A DNA stretch of 64,000 bases from CATQGW01 sp965262235 (GTDB taxonomy: Bacteria > Chloroflexota > Dehalococcoidia > Bin125), in contig OZ253504.1 of assembly GCA_965262235.1 (NCBI GenBank), positions 1,364,001 to 1,428,000 of the forward strand, given 5' to 3'. Within the stretch, counting starts at the first letter, position 1. Each line of letters opens with the position of its first letter. Positions 1-8,177 of this stretch are shown piece after piece. Below the pieces are notes generated by a model. That model was given only the letters and a program-made list of their open reading frames with translations. It was not told the origin of the DNA and ran no database searches. Both the position numbers and the translations under genes were made by a program.

Positions 1-2755
1 CCTGGACGTAGGCGAGGCCGATGCCGACAGCGCCGAGCTGATCGCCTTCGCCGCGCAGCACGCTACAGCGCGCCTCGCTGCGGTTGATCGCGGGGCGGCG
101 GATGCCGACGCGGTGGCGCTGCGCGTCGTTGGTCAGCACGTGGGGCGGATAGAAGCCCATCGGCTGGCTGTTGAAGAGCCCGCAGTAGAACTCGACCGCG
201 AAATAGCGCTTAAGCCAGGAGGTCTGGTAGGCCAGCAGCGCGAAAGCGACGGAGTGGCTGTGGGGGAAGCCGAACTCGGCGAAGCCGATCAGGTTGTGGA
301 AGACGCGTTCGGCCACCTCGACGGCGACGCCGCGCTCGGCGGCGCCCTGCATGAAGGAGGCGCGGTAGCGCTCGACCAACGCGGTCGCATTCTTGCGGCT
401 CATGGCGCGACGGAAGCGGTCGGCCTTGCCGGGGCTGAAGCCGCCCATCGCCTGGGCGACCTGCAGGACCTGTTCCTGAAAGAGCACGACGCCGAGCGTG
501 TCGCTGAGCGCCTCGCGGACGCACTCGTGCGGGATGCGCGGGCGGTAGTTGGGGATGGTGCGCTGGCGCTCACGCTCGCGGACGTAGGGATTGACCGCGC
601 CGCCGACGATTGGGCCGGGACGCACGATGGCGACCTGCACGGCCAGGTCTTCGATGTTGCGCGGTTGGGTGCGCGGCAGCATCGCGATCTGCGCGCGCGA
701 TTCGATCTGGAAGACACCGACGGTGTCGCCGCGGCAGATGTCTTCGTAGAGCGCCTGGTCGGCGAAGTTGATCCGTGACAGATCGACGACGCGGCCGTGC
801 TGCTCGGCGATCAGCGAGATTGAGTCCTCGACCGCCGAGAGCATGCCGAGGGCGAGGAAGTCGATTTTGACCATGCGCGCGTCATCGACGGAGTCTTTGT
901 CCCACTGGCAGAGGTAGCGGCCTTCCCAGGCGGCGGGCTGGCAGGGCACGCAGTCGATCAGTTGGTCGGAAGCGATCACGATCCCGCCGACGTGCTCGGA
1001 GATGTGGCGCGGCAGCCCGGCCAGCTGCGGGGCGAGCTGCATGAGTTCGCGCCAGCCCGGGGCATCGACGCGCGAGGCGAACTCGGGGTAGCGCTGGACC
1101 TCCTGGTGCAGCTCGGAGGCGGAGCTGTAGGGCCCGGCGAGCTGCGAGAGCCGGCCGAGTTCGGCCTGCGGCAGGCCGAGCGCTTTGCCGATATCACGCA
1201 CGGCGCTGCGCAGGCGGTAGGTGGGGAAGGTGGCGACCAGAGCGGCGTGGTCGCGGCCCCAGTGCTCGTAGACGCGCTCGATCAGCCGCGCGCGGATGTC
1301 GCGCGGGAAATCGAGGTCGATATCGGGCAGCGAGTGCAGCTCTTCGTTGAGGAAGCGGCCGAGATAGAGCTTGTTGGCGATCGGATCGATGTGCGAGAGG
1401 CCGATCAGGTAGCAGACGATCGAGGCGACGGAGGAGCCGCGGCCGCGGCCGACGGGCAGGTTGGCGCGCCCGCGCGCGGTCTGCTCGCCGCGGATCTCGT
1501 GGGCAACCTGCTTGGCCAGCTCGAACACCTCGTGGTAGATGAGGAAGAAGCCGGCCAGGTCGTGGCGCTCGATCAGCCGCAGCTCCTCCTGCAAGCGGGC
1601 GTTGGCCAGCTCCTGATCGCCGGGCCGCGAGTAGCGCTCGAACAGCCGCTCGCGGCAGAGCTGTTCGAGGCGCTCGATCGGGGTCTGGCCGCCGGCCAGC
1701 TCGGGGCTGGGCAATCGATAGCCGAGGTCTGCGGTGATGTCGAACTGGCAGCGCCGGGCGATGCGCACGCTGTTGGCGGCGGCCTGCGGGTGGTAGGCGG
1801 CGTAGCGCGCGGCCTGTTCGGTGGGTGAGCGGAGGAAGAACTCGTCGTTGGCGCGGCGCTCGCGGTGCGACTGTTCGAGCGTTTTGCGGTGCTGCACCGC
1901 CGTCAGCACATCGTGCAGCTTGTGCCGCGCTCGCTCGTGGTAGTGCACGTTGCCGGCGCCCACGACGCCGACGCCGACCCGCTCGGCCAGCGCCGCCAGG
2001 CGACGGTTGCGCTCCGCATCGCCGTAGACCAGATGGTCCTGCAGCTCAACGAAGACTTGGTCAGGGCCGAAGGCGTCCAGCCAACCGCGCAGCTCGCGCT
2101 CCGCCGCGGCCAGCTCGCCGGCCGCGGCGAGATCCGCCAGTTCGCTGCGCCGCCCGCCAATCAGCAGGATCAATCCGGCCGCGCGGGCGCGCAGGTCCGC
2201 GGCGTGCAGCCAGGGCTCGCGACGGCGCTGGTCCTTGGCTTTGGCGTCGTTGAGGAAGAGTCCGCGCGCGCTGCTGAGCAGCTGGCAGAGGTTGCGGTAG
2301 CCCTCGCGGGTCTCGGCCAGCACGGTCACGTGCGAACGCGGTCCTTCCTGCCCGTCGCTGATGGTCAGCTCGGCGCCGGTGATGGGGCGGATGCCGCGCT
2401 CCTTGAGCGCCTGGGCGAACTCCAGCGCGCCGTGCAGGCCGTCGTGGTCGGTCAGCGCGAGCGCCGGGTAGCCCAGTTCGGCGGCTCGCTCGGCCAGCTC
2501 ATCGATGCTCGAAGCGCCATCAAGGAACGAGTAGCAGCTATGCAGGTGGAGCTCGATGTAGGGGGTGTCGCCCCACTCGCGCAGCTCAGGCGGCGGCGCT
2601 TCGGGATCGGGCTGGCCGTGCGAGCGCGGCGAGTCGCTGTCGAGCATCGCGACCTGCTCGGCGCGGCTGCCCCAGCGCGACGGATCTTGCGCCATCGGCG
2701 GCGCCTGTTGCGCCATCGGCGGCGCCTGTTTGGTCACCATGAGCTTGCTCACCAT
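1..2755 (-). CDS. dnaE2: Error-prone DNA polymerase III alpha subunit, DnaE2-type (3' end outside window)
   Basis: Translesion C-family polymerase, expected to act with the ImuB encoded upstream. About 918 codons are visible and the frame is open at the window edge, so perhaps the last 130-200 residues are missing. An N-terminal PHP domain begins near residue 66 with HLHS at 70-73. The polymerase core carries PDIDLDF at 477-483 and KIDF at 630-633, which supply the three catalytic aspartates, so the enzyme looks active. The visible end reads GIGLAYVQ, a DnaE fingers/HhH-region signature. The ATG at 2755 lies 5 nt after the preceding stop, suggesting coupling; ATG 2740 is an alternative. The unusual N-terminus contains APPMAQQ repeated in tandem and a Pro-rich lead of about 60 residues. 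The DnaE2 rather than replicative DnaE1 assignment rests on the operon partner and the upstream LexA-type box. Confidence 0.93.
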   Translation of the reverse strand, partial: MVSKLMVTKQAPPMAQQAPPMAQDPSRWGSRAEQVAMLDSDSPRSHGQPDPEAPPPELREWGDTPYIELHLHSCYSFLDGASSIDELAERAAELGYPALALTDHDGLHGALEFAQALKERGIRPITGAELTISDGQEGPRSHVTVLAETREGYRNLCQLLSSARGLFLNDAKAKDQRRREPWLHAADLRARAAGLILLIGGRRSELADLAAAGELAAAERELRGWLDAFGPDQVFVELQDHLVYGDAERNRRLAALAERVGVGVVGAGNVHYHERARHKLHDVLTAVQHRKTLEQSHRERRANDEFFLRSPTEQAARYAAYHPQAAANSVRIARRCQFDITADLGYRLPSPELAGGQTPIERLEQLCRERLFERYSRPGDQELANARLQEELRLIERHDLAGFFLIYHEVFELAKQVAHEIRGEQTARGRANLPVGRGRGSSVASIVCYLIGLSHIDPIANKLYLGRFLNEELHSLPDIDLDFPRDIRARLIERVYEHWGRDHAALVATFPTYRLRSAVRDIGKALGLPQAELGRLSQLAGPYSSASELHQEVQRYPEFASRVDAPGWRELMQLAPQLAGLPRHISEHVGGIVIASDQLIDCVPCQPAAWEGRYLCQWDKDSVDDARMVKIDFLALGMLSAVEDSISLIAEQHGRVVDLSRINFADQALYEDICRGDTVGVFQIESRAQIAMLPRTQPRNIEDLAVQVAIVRPGPIVGGAVNPYVRERERQRTIPNYRPRIPHECVREALSDTLGVVLFQEQVLQVAQAMGGFSPGKADRFRRAMSRKNATALVERYRASFMQGAAERGVAVEVAERVFHNLIGFAEFGFPHSHSVAFALLAYQTSWLKRYFAVEFYCGLFNSQPMGFYPPHVLTNDAQRHRVGIRRPAINRSEARCSVLRGEGDQLGAVGIGLAYVQ

Positions 2756-2760
2756 CGCCA

Positions 2761-3063
2761 TTAGTAGGTCTGCCGATACCAGCGGTCGCTGCGCACGTCG
2801 TGGAAGACGGTCAGCCCGCGTCCATCGGCCAGCGAGAGGCGGAAGTAATCGCGCTCGACCGGCTGCGCGCGCCACCACTCATCGACGACTCGCCAGCGCT
2901 GCACCACCGAGTCCACCTCGTGGGGGCCGCTGAGGCTGTGCCCAACCCGCCAGCGCAGGCAGCGCGGGAGTCCCTCGTGATCGGCCTGCACCTCGGTCGG
3001 GCGGGGCTGGTTCAGGGGTCGTAGTCCAGCAGCGCGTAGCGTCGTTCCGGGAGTCGATGCCAT
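2761..3063 (-). CDS. DUF6504-like small protein between imuB and dnaE2
   Basis: A 100-residue protein whose frame overlaps the imuB 3' end by 52 bp and stops 5 nt before dnaE2. The recognisable part is C-terminal (about residues 24-100): a GLPRCLRWR strand, then VVQRWRVVDEWW, then DGRGLTVFHD and a final DRWYRQTY. This Trp/Arg-rich pattern matches what I recall of DUF6504 proteins encoded beside or fused to ImuB; a profile search was not possible. The start is uncertain: ATG 3063 lacks a clear Shine-Dalgarno, and a GTG near 2994 would give only the conserved part. Its position implies a role, perhaps structural, in the ImuB/DnaE2 mutasome, but its biochemical function is unknown. Confidence 0.7.
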   Translation of the reverse strand: MASTPGTTLRAAGLRPLNQPRPTEVQADHEGLPRCLRWRVGHSLSGPHEVDSVVQRWRVVDEWWRAQPVERDYFRLSLADGRGLTVFHDVRSDRWYRQTY

Positions 3064-4208
3064 GGTTCCAGCTCCACAAGTTGTTTGATCGGGGTCGTGC
3101 GGTAGCGGGCGTGCAGTTCGCGGACCATCTCTTCGAGCCGGCGGCGCTCGCGCACGCGCTCGGCGAAGAGCGGGCTCTGGCGTCCGCTTTCAAACGCCAG
3201 GTCGAGCAGCGTCAGGTGAATCTCCAGCACCGGCGCCGACCAGCGGGCGGCGTCGAGCAGCGGGCGCACGATCTGCCAGAGCCGCTCAGCGTTGGCCGTC
3301 GGTTCGCGGCAGATCTGGGTCCGCTCCCAGACCTGCTCGTTTTCCTGCACGACGCACAGTCCCAGGGCCCGCACCGGCCGGCCGCGCGCGTCGGGCTGGC
3401 GCACGATCCGGGCCAGCAGCTGGCGCACGCCGTGCTCGATCGCCGGGCGGCTGACCAGCGGCGGCTCGGCTCGCAGCGCCTCGACGATCTGCGGCGTTGA
3501 GGCCAGCGGATCGATCGGGCGCGGGTCGAACCCGCTGGCCGCGTCCCACAGCCAGGCGCCCTCGGGGCCAAACTGGGCGGCGAGCGCCGAACGCGGCAGC
3601 GCGGCGATCTGGCCCAGGCTGCGCAGCCCCAGGAGCATCAGGCGGCGGCGCAGCTCTTCGTCCAGCGCGGCTCGCTCGAGCGGCTGCGCGGCCAGGAACT
3701 CGGCGTCGCCGGCGCTCGGGACGATCGTGTAGGCGCGGCGCTCGGCCAGCTCCGCCGCGACCTGCGCGGTGAACCGCCGCGCCGCGATCCCGACCTGCGC
3801 GCCGACCTGGCGAGGCACACGCGCCAGCACCGCCCGGGCCAGCTCGGCCGGCTGGCGGTAGTGCCGCTCCAGCCCTCGCATGTCGCCGAACAGCGTGCCC
3901 GGCTCCGCGACTTCGACGAGCGGGGTGAAGGCCTGGAGCGTTTCGAGCAGCTGGCTGGCCAGCTCCGCCTGACGGGTGGGATGGACCTCCAGCGTGGCCA
4001 GGGTGGGGCAGTAGCTCAGCGCCTGGCGCAGCGGCATCTCGCGCTGCACGCCGTGCGCTTCGGCCTCGACCGAGGCCTCCACGACGTAGGCGCCGGCGGC
4101 GTCGGCCACGACCACCGGAGCGCAGCGCAGCGCAGACGACGCGGTCTGCTCATGGGCCAGCTCGCAGGCCAGGGCGAACCGCGGCAGGCGTAGACAGAGC
4201 ACCGACAT
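3012..4208 (-). CDS. imuB: ImuB-like Y-family polymerase homologue
   Basis: A 398-residue Y-family (DinB/UmuC-type) protein. It starts with MSVLCLRLPRFALA and carries the palm and little-finger regions, ending in a PERRYALLDYDP tail. The acidic active-site residues of true Y-family polymerases are not evident: the usual DxD/SxDE positions read LRLPRF and FGDMRG. This fits ImuB, a catalytically dead adaptor that brings DnaE2 to lesions. The ATG at 4208 has a strong AGGAGG 5 nt upstream. It is first in an operon with the DUF6504-like gene and dnaE2. No imuA (RecA-like partner) is present in the window. A LexA-type box in its promoter implies DNA-damage induction. Confidence 0.9.
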   Translation of the reverse strand: MSVLCLRLPRFALACELAHEQTASSALRCAPVVVADAAGAYVVEASVEAEAHGVQREMPLRQALSYCPTLATLEVHPTRQAELASQLLETLQAFTPLVEVAEPGTLFGDMRGLERHYRQPAELARAVLARVPRQVGAQVGIAARRFTAQVAAELAERRAYTIVPSAGDAEFLAAQPLERAALDEELRRRLMLLGLRSLGQIAALPRSALAAQFGPEGAWLWDAASGFDPRPIDPLASTPQIVEALRAEPPLVSRPAIEHGVRQLLARIVRQPDARGRPVRALGLCVVQENEQVWERTQICREPTANAERLWQIVRPLLDAARWSAPVLEIHLTLLDLAFESGRQSPLFAERVRERRRLEEMVRELHARYRTTPIKQLVELEPWHRLPERRYALLDYDP

Positions 4209-4236
4209 GCGCGCCTCCTGGGACGCGCAAGCATAT

Positions 4237-4250
4237 AGAACTCACGTTCG
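4237..4250 (-). promoter_or_regulatory. LexA/DinR-type SOS box in the imuB promoter
   Basis: On the minus strand the site reads CGAACGTGAGTTCT, a GAAC-N4-GTTC palindrome like the Gram-positive DinR/LexA box (CGAAC-N4-GTTCG). It sits directly upstream of a TATATG -10-like hexamer and about 30 bp from the imuB start, where bound repressor would block polymerase. Box and gene function agree, so the operator assignment is strong though untested. Confidence 0.85.
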
Positions 4251-4294
4251 ACAATCAAACCGAGCGGCGCCCACTCAACGCCCATCAACGCCCA

Positions 4295-5512
4295 TTAACG
4301 CCTTGCCGGCGCAGGGCGCGGGGCGAAGCCGGGTCCGCGGCCTGGCTCCCAGACCATCCGGCGCGCGAGATCCTCGTCGAGATCCACACCCCAGCCGGGG
4401 GCCGTGGGGAGCTTCAGGCGGCCGTTCGTGATCTCCAGCGGGCCGCCGCCGAGGTCGTCCTTCCAGGGCACGTCGTCGATGTCGATCTCCATGATGCGGA
4501 TGTTGGGGACGGTGGCGCAGAGGTGCAGCGCGTGCATCGTGGCGAGGTGCGAGTAGTAGTTGTGCGGGGCGCAGTTGAGTTCGTAGCTCTCGGCCGCCAT
4601 CGCCACATCGCGTGAGCGCGCGAAGCCCTGCCAGGACACGTCGATCATCACGGTGTCCATCGAGCGTTGCTCGAAGTAGGGGCGGTAATCGCGCAGGGTG
4701 TAGAGGTTCTCGCCCGACGTAATCGGCACGGTCGTGGAGCGCTTGATCTCCGCCAGGCCGGCCGGCTCATACATGTCGATCTCGACCCACATCATCTCGA
4801 GATCCTCGAGCACCGCGCAGATCTGGCGGGTGGCGAGCGGCTTGAAGTTGAAGTTGATGTCCAGCGCGATCTGGACGTCGGGGCCGGCTCCGGCCTTGAA
4901 CGCGGAGATGTACTCGCGGACGTGGCGCAGCAGCGCGGGCGTCACGTTCTGGTCGGTGGTGCCGGGCGGGCCGCCGAAGCCCGGGCCGTAGGTGCTGGCC
5001 GGATCGCCGGGGAAGACGATGTTGGTCTTGAGCGCGTTGTAGCCCTTGCTGCGCACTTCATCGCCCAGCGCGGTGACATCGTCCATCGTGCGCAGCGGCG
5101 GAGCGCCGAGCAATTCATGGTGGCGCGCCCGCGAGCTGCCGCAGTGCGACCAGTAGATCTGCTGGTCATCGCGCGTCGGCCCGCCGAACAGCGAATAGAC
5201 CGGCACGCCCAGCGCTTTGCCCTTGATGTCCCAGAGCGCCAGCTCGACGCCCGCGATCGCCTTGGGCCCGATCCCGCCCGGAGACTGCCGCACCATCCGA
5301 TACATGTCCCAGTAGCGAGCCTCGACCGCGAGCGGATCGCGACCGATCAGGATCGGCTCCATGTCGGTGATCGTTCCCACGATTCCATACGGGGTGCGCC
5401 CGTCCGAGACTTCGCCGTAGCCGGTGATGCCCTCATCGGTGCGCACCGCCACAAATTGCCACGGCCGCCAGCCGGCGTCGACGACGAAGGTCTCGATTTC
5501 GGTGATCTTCAT
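4295..5512 (-). CDS. Mandelate racemase/muconate lactonizing enzyme family (enolase superfamily) protein
   Basis: A 405-residue enolase-superfamily enzyme: alpha+beta capping domain (about 1-125), then a modified TIM barrel. Expected Mg ligands are visible: Asp in ALDINFNF, Glu in MWVEIDMYEP and Glu in PITSGENLY. A catalytic Lys candidate lies in ALKTNIVFPG and the general-base His in CAPHNYYSHLATMH. The family abstracts a proton alpha to a carboxylate (sugar-acid dehydratase, racemase or cycloisomerase). The substrate cannot be read from sequence. The ATG at 5512 is followed by the typical MKITEIET start. It is transcribed divergently from the double CoA-transferase, 165 bp away. It differs clearly from the second enolase-superfamily gene at 8.2 kb, so it is not a recent duplicate. 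Confidence 0.88.
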   Translation of the reverse strand: MKITEIETFVVDAGWRPWQFVAVRTDEGITGYGEVSDGRTPYGIVGTITDMEPILIGRDPLAVEARYWDMYRMVRQSPGGIGPKAIAGVELALWDIKGKALGVPVYSLFGGPTRDDQQIYWSHCGSSRARHHELLGAPPLRTMDDVTALGDEVRSKGYNALKTNIVFPGDPASTYGPGFGGPPGTTDQNVTPALLRHVREYISAFKAGAGPDVQIALDINFNFKPLATRQICAVLEDLEMMWVEIDMYEPAGLAEIKRSTTVPITSGENLYTLRDYRPYFEQRSMDTVMIDVSWQGFARSRDVAMAAESYELNCAPHNYYSHLATMHALHLCATVPNIRIMEIDIDDVPWKDDLGGGPLEITNGRLKLPTAPGWGVDLDEDLARRMVWEPGRGPGFAPRPAPARR

Positions 5513-5579
5513 GAAATGCTCCCATTTTGCCCGCCGATCATGGCGACGCGCTGACAGGCTACCGCGCGATGGAGGTGGA

Positions 5580-5605
5580 CAAGTCGGGTTGGCAAGTCGG
5601 GTTGG
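5580..5605. repeat. Perfect 13-bp tandem repeat (two copies)
   Basis: CAAGTCGGGTTGG occurs twice head to tail in the 165-bp divergent intergenic region between the enolase-superfamily gene and the CoA-transferase gene. It could be a regulator half-site pair or a simple slippage duplication. Confidence 0.6.
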
Positions 5606-5677
5606 AGGCGCGCCGGCGGATGATCAGCGCTGATTCGCCAGTCGCGCTGATGCTAGATTCGTCGCGGGGGAAGAGCT

Positions 5678-8113
5678 GTGGACGACCAGCCGGGGCTGTT
5701 GTCTCCGTACCGGGTGCTCGATCTGACGGGCGAACGGGGCCAGGCCTGCGGCAAGCTGCTCGCTGACCTCGGGGCTGACGTGATCAAGGTCGAGCCGCCC
5801 GGGGGTGATCCGGTCCGGCGGCGCGGCCCATTCGTCGATGACGAGTCTGGTCCGGACCGGAGCCTCCGTTGGCTCGCCTGGAACGCGAACAAGCGCAGCG
5901 TCGCGCTCGACCTCAACGACGCCGCGGGACGTGACCAGTTCCTGCGGTTGGTGCGATCCGCGGACTTCGTGCTGGAGTCCTTCGCACCCGGATACCTCGG
6001 TCAACTCCGGCTCGGCTACGACGAGCTGGCTCAGGTCAACCCGAGCCTGATCCTGGTCTCGATCTCACCGTTTGGCCAGAGCGGCCCCTACCGCGACTAC
6101 AAAGCGACCGACATCGTCTGTTGGGCGATGAGCGGCTTCATGTCGATCGCCGGCGAGGGCGAGCGCCCGCCGGCTCAGATCAGCGACAACGCCCAGTCGT
6201 TCCTCAACGCCTGCGGCGATGCCGCGATCGGCGCGCTGATCGCGCTCGAACAACGACGCCGGACCGGACGCGGCCAGCACGTCGATGTCTCGGCCCGGGA
6301 GGCAACGGCGCGCGCGACCTTCCAGGTCAGCGCGAGTTGGGACCTGAACCGCCGCAACCTCGCACGGGGCGAGCTCGCGACGCCCGCACGTCTGCCCTGG
6401 ATGTGGCCTTGCCGCGATGGGCACGTGGTCTGGGTCTGCTCCGTGGGTCCGGGTTCAAGTCGCCGCCTGGCGGGGTTCTTCCGCTGGCTCGACGAGATCG
6501 GTGAGGGGCAAGAGTTGTGCGCGGTCGATTGGGACAACCTACCGCTCGCCGAGATGTCCGACGACGACTGGGAACGTTTGCGAGTACCGATGGCCGCGCT
6601 GTTCGTGGATCGAACCAAGCAGCAGCTCTACGACTCCGCAATCCGATACGGTTTCGGGCTCTTCCCCTCCGCGACGGCGGCCGACACACTCGCCAGTGAA
6701 CAACTGAGCGCCCGGGACTTCTGGCGCGACGTGGATCATCCCCAACTGGGACGCAGCATTCGCTTGCCCGGCGCGATCGCCCGAGGCGCTCGAGTCGTCC
6801 CGGCCGAGACTCGTGCCGCGCCCCGAATCGGCGAGCACCACGACGAGGTCTTCACGGAACTTCGCGAGATCGCTTCCGCGGAGACCGTCGCGGACCCTGC
6901 CGCGTCGCGCTCGAAGCCGTTGGCCGGGATCAAGATCGCCGACTTCGGCTGGTTCATGGTTGGACCGATGACCGTCAAGCCGTTCGCCGATTACGGCGCG
7001 GATGTCGTCCACGTCGAGAGCAGTATCCGGATTGACGGCCAGCGCTTGTCCGGTCCCTTCCAGGACGATGTCCCCGATCCCGAGCGTTGCGCCGACTACG
7101 CGCAGGTGCGCACTGGAAACCGATCGATCGCGATCGAGCTCAACACCGCAGAGGGGCTGGCGATCGCCAAGCGGCTCGTCGCCTGGGCCGACATCGTCTT
7201 CGACAACTTCGCCGCCGGCGCGATGGAGCGGTTCGGACTGGGCCACGAGACCCTGCGGGAGCTGAACCCCAGCCTGATCGTGCTCAGTTGCAGCGGTCAG
7301 GGACAGGGTGGCCCGCACGCCGCCGGCAAGGGCGGCGGCGGACACTACGCGGCGCTCGCCGGATTCAATGAGATCACTGGTTGGACCGAGGGCGAGCCCG
7401 GCTACCTCAGCGCCTACACCGACTTCATCGCGCCGCGCTTCAACGTCCCGCTGTTGCTGGCCGCGCTCGACCACCGTCGCCGCACGGGGGAGGGTCAGTA
7501 CTTCGATGTCTCGCAGTACGAGGCCGCCGCCCATTGGCTCACGCCGTCACTGCTCGATTGCGCCGTCAACGGCCGGGTCGCGGAGCGACTGGGCAACCGC
7601 CAGCCCGATGCCGCACCGCACGGAGCGTATCGCTGCGCCGCCGGCCGGTGGTGCGTGATCGCGGTGACGAACGACACCGAGTGGCGCGCCCTCTGCGGCG
7701 CCATGCAGACGCCTGCGCTTGCCGATGATCCGCGCTTCGCCACGCTCCAGAGTCGCAAGGCCAACGAGGACGACCTCGATCGGATCGCGGAGGATTGGAC
7801 GCGGGAGCGGGACGCCCGCGACTTGATGGATCTGCTGCAACTGCTTGGCGTGCCGGCCGGGGTCGTGCAGACGGGGGAGGACCTGCTGGAGCACGACCCG
7901 CAGCTGCGCCACCGCGGCTTCTTTCAGCGCCTGGACCATCCGGCGCTCGGCATGTACCGGGCTCCCCAATCCTCGTTTCGACTGCCCGATGGTCCCTGCG
8001 AGCTGCAGCGGTCGCGGCTGATCGGCGAGGACACTTATGAGGTCCTCAGCGAGGTGCTCGGCTACAGCGGTGCGGAGATTGAGCAGTTCGCGCTCGCGGG
8101 GGCGCTGCAATAG
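5678..8113 (+). CDS. Double-length class III (CaiB/BaiF) CoA-transferase
   Basis: An 811-residue protein made of two complete CaiB/BaiF family III modules, about 1-400 and 405-811. Each has its own start block (VLDLTGERGQACGKLLADLGADVIKVEPP; IKIADFGWFMVGPMTVKPFADYGADVVHVE) and its own RTGxGQxxDVS segment. Catalytic Asp candidates are visible in both, in ISDNAQ (module 1) and AYTDFIAPRF (module 2), so neither half is obviously dead. These enzymes move CoA between carboxylic acids; single-module members usually form interlocked dimers, and a fused pair could form such a ring from one chain. The start is GTG 5678 after a GGGGGAAGAG purine tract; TAGATT at 5654-5659 is a possible -10. It probably shares an operon with the enolase-superfamily gene 64 bp downstream. 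Substrate unknown. Confidence 0.9.
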   Translation: MDDQPGLLSPYRVLDLTGERGQACGKLLADLGADVIKVEPPGGDPVRRRGPFVDDESGPDRSLRWLAWNANKRSVALDLNDAAGRDQFLRLVRSADFVLESFAPGYLGQLRLGYDELAQVNPSLILVSISPFGQSGPYRDYKATDIVCWAMSGFMSIAGEGERPPAQISDNAQSFLNACGDAAIGALIALEQRRRTGRGQHVDVSAREATARATFQVSASWDLNRRNLARGELATPARLPWMWPCRDGHVVWVCSVGPGSSRRLAGFFRWLDEIGEGQELCAVDWDNLPLAEMSDDDWERLRVPMAALFVDRTKQQLYDSAIRYGFGLFPSATAADTLASEQLSARDFWRDVDHPQLGRSIRLPGAIARGARVVPAETRAAPRIGEHHDEVFTELREIASAETVADPAASRSKPLAGIKIADFGWFMVGPMTVKPFADYGADVVHVESSIRIDGQRLSGPFQDDVPDPERCADYAQVRTGNRSIAIELNTAEGLAIAKRLVAWADIVFDNFAAGAMERFGLGHETLRELNPSLIVLSCSGQGQGGPHAAGKGGGGHYAALAGFNEITGWTEGEPGYLSAYTDFIAPRFNVPLLLAALDHRRRTGEGQYFDVSQYEAAAHWLTPSLLDCAVNGRVAERLGNRQPDAAPHGAYRCAAGRWCVIAVTNDTEWRALCGAMQTPALADDPRFATLQSRKANEDDLDRIAEDWTRERDARDLMDLLQLLGVPAGVVQTGEDLLEHDPQLRHRGFFQRLDHPALGMYRAPQSSFRLPDGPCELQRSRLIGEDTYEVLSEVLGYSGAEIEQFALAGALQ

Positions 8114-8177
8114 TCCTGACCGCTGCCCTTGCGATCGCTAGCCTCGCCCCAGCACCATCGCCTTGGAAGGCAGTCTC

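Noticed and set aside
113..2764. Three long plus-strand open frames antisense to dnaE2
   Set aside because: They are products of high G+C codon bias. Their translations lack recognisable domains, while the minus frame carries PHP and polymerase motifs throughout.
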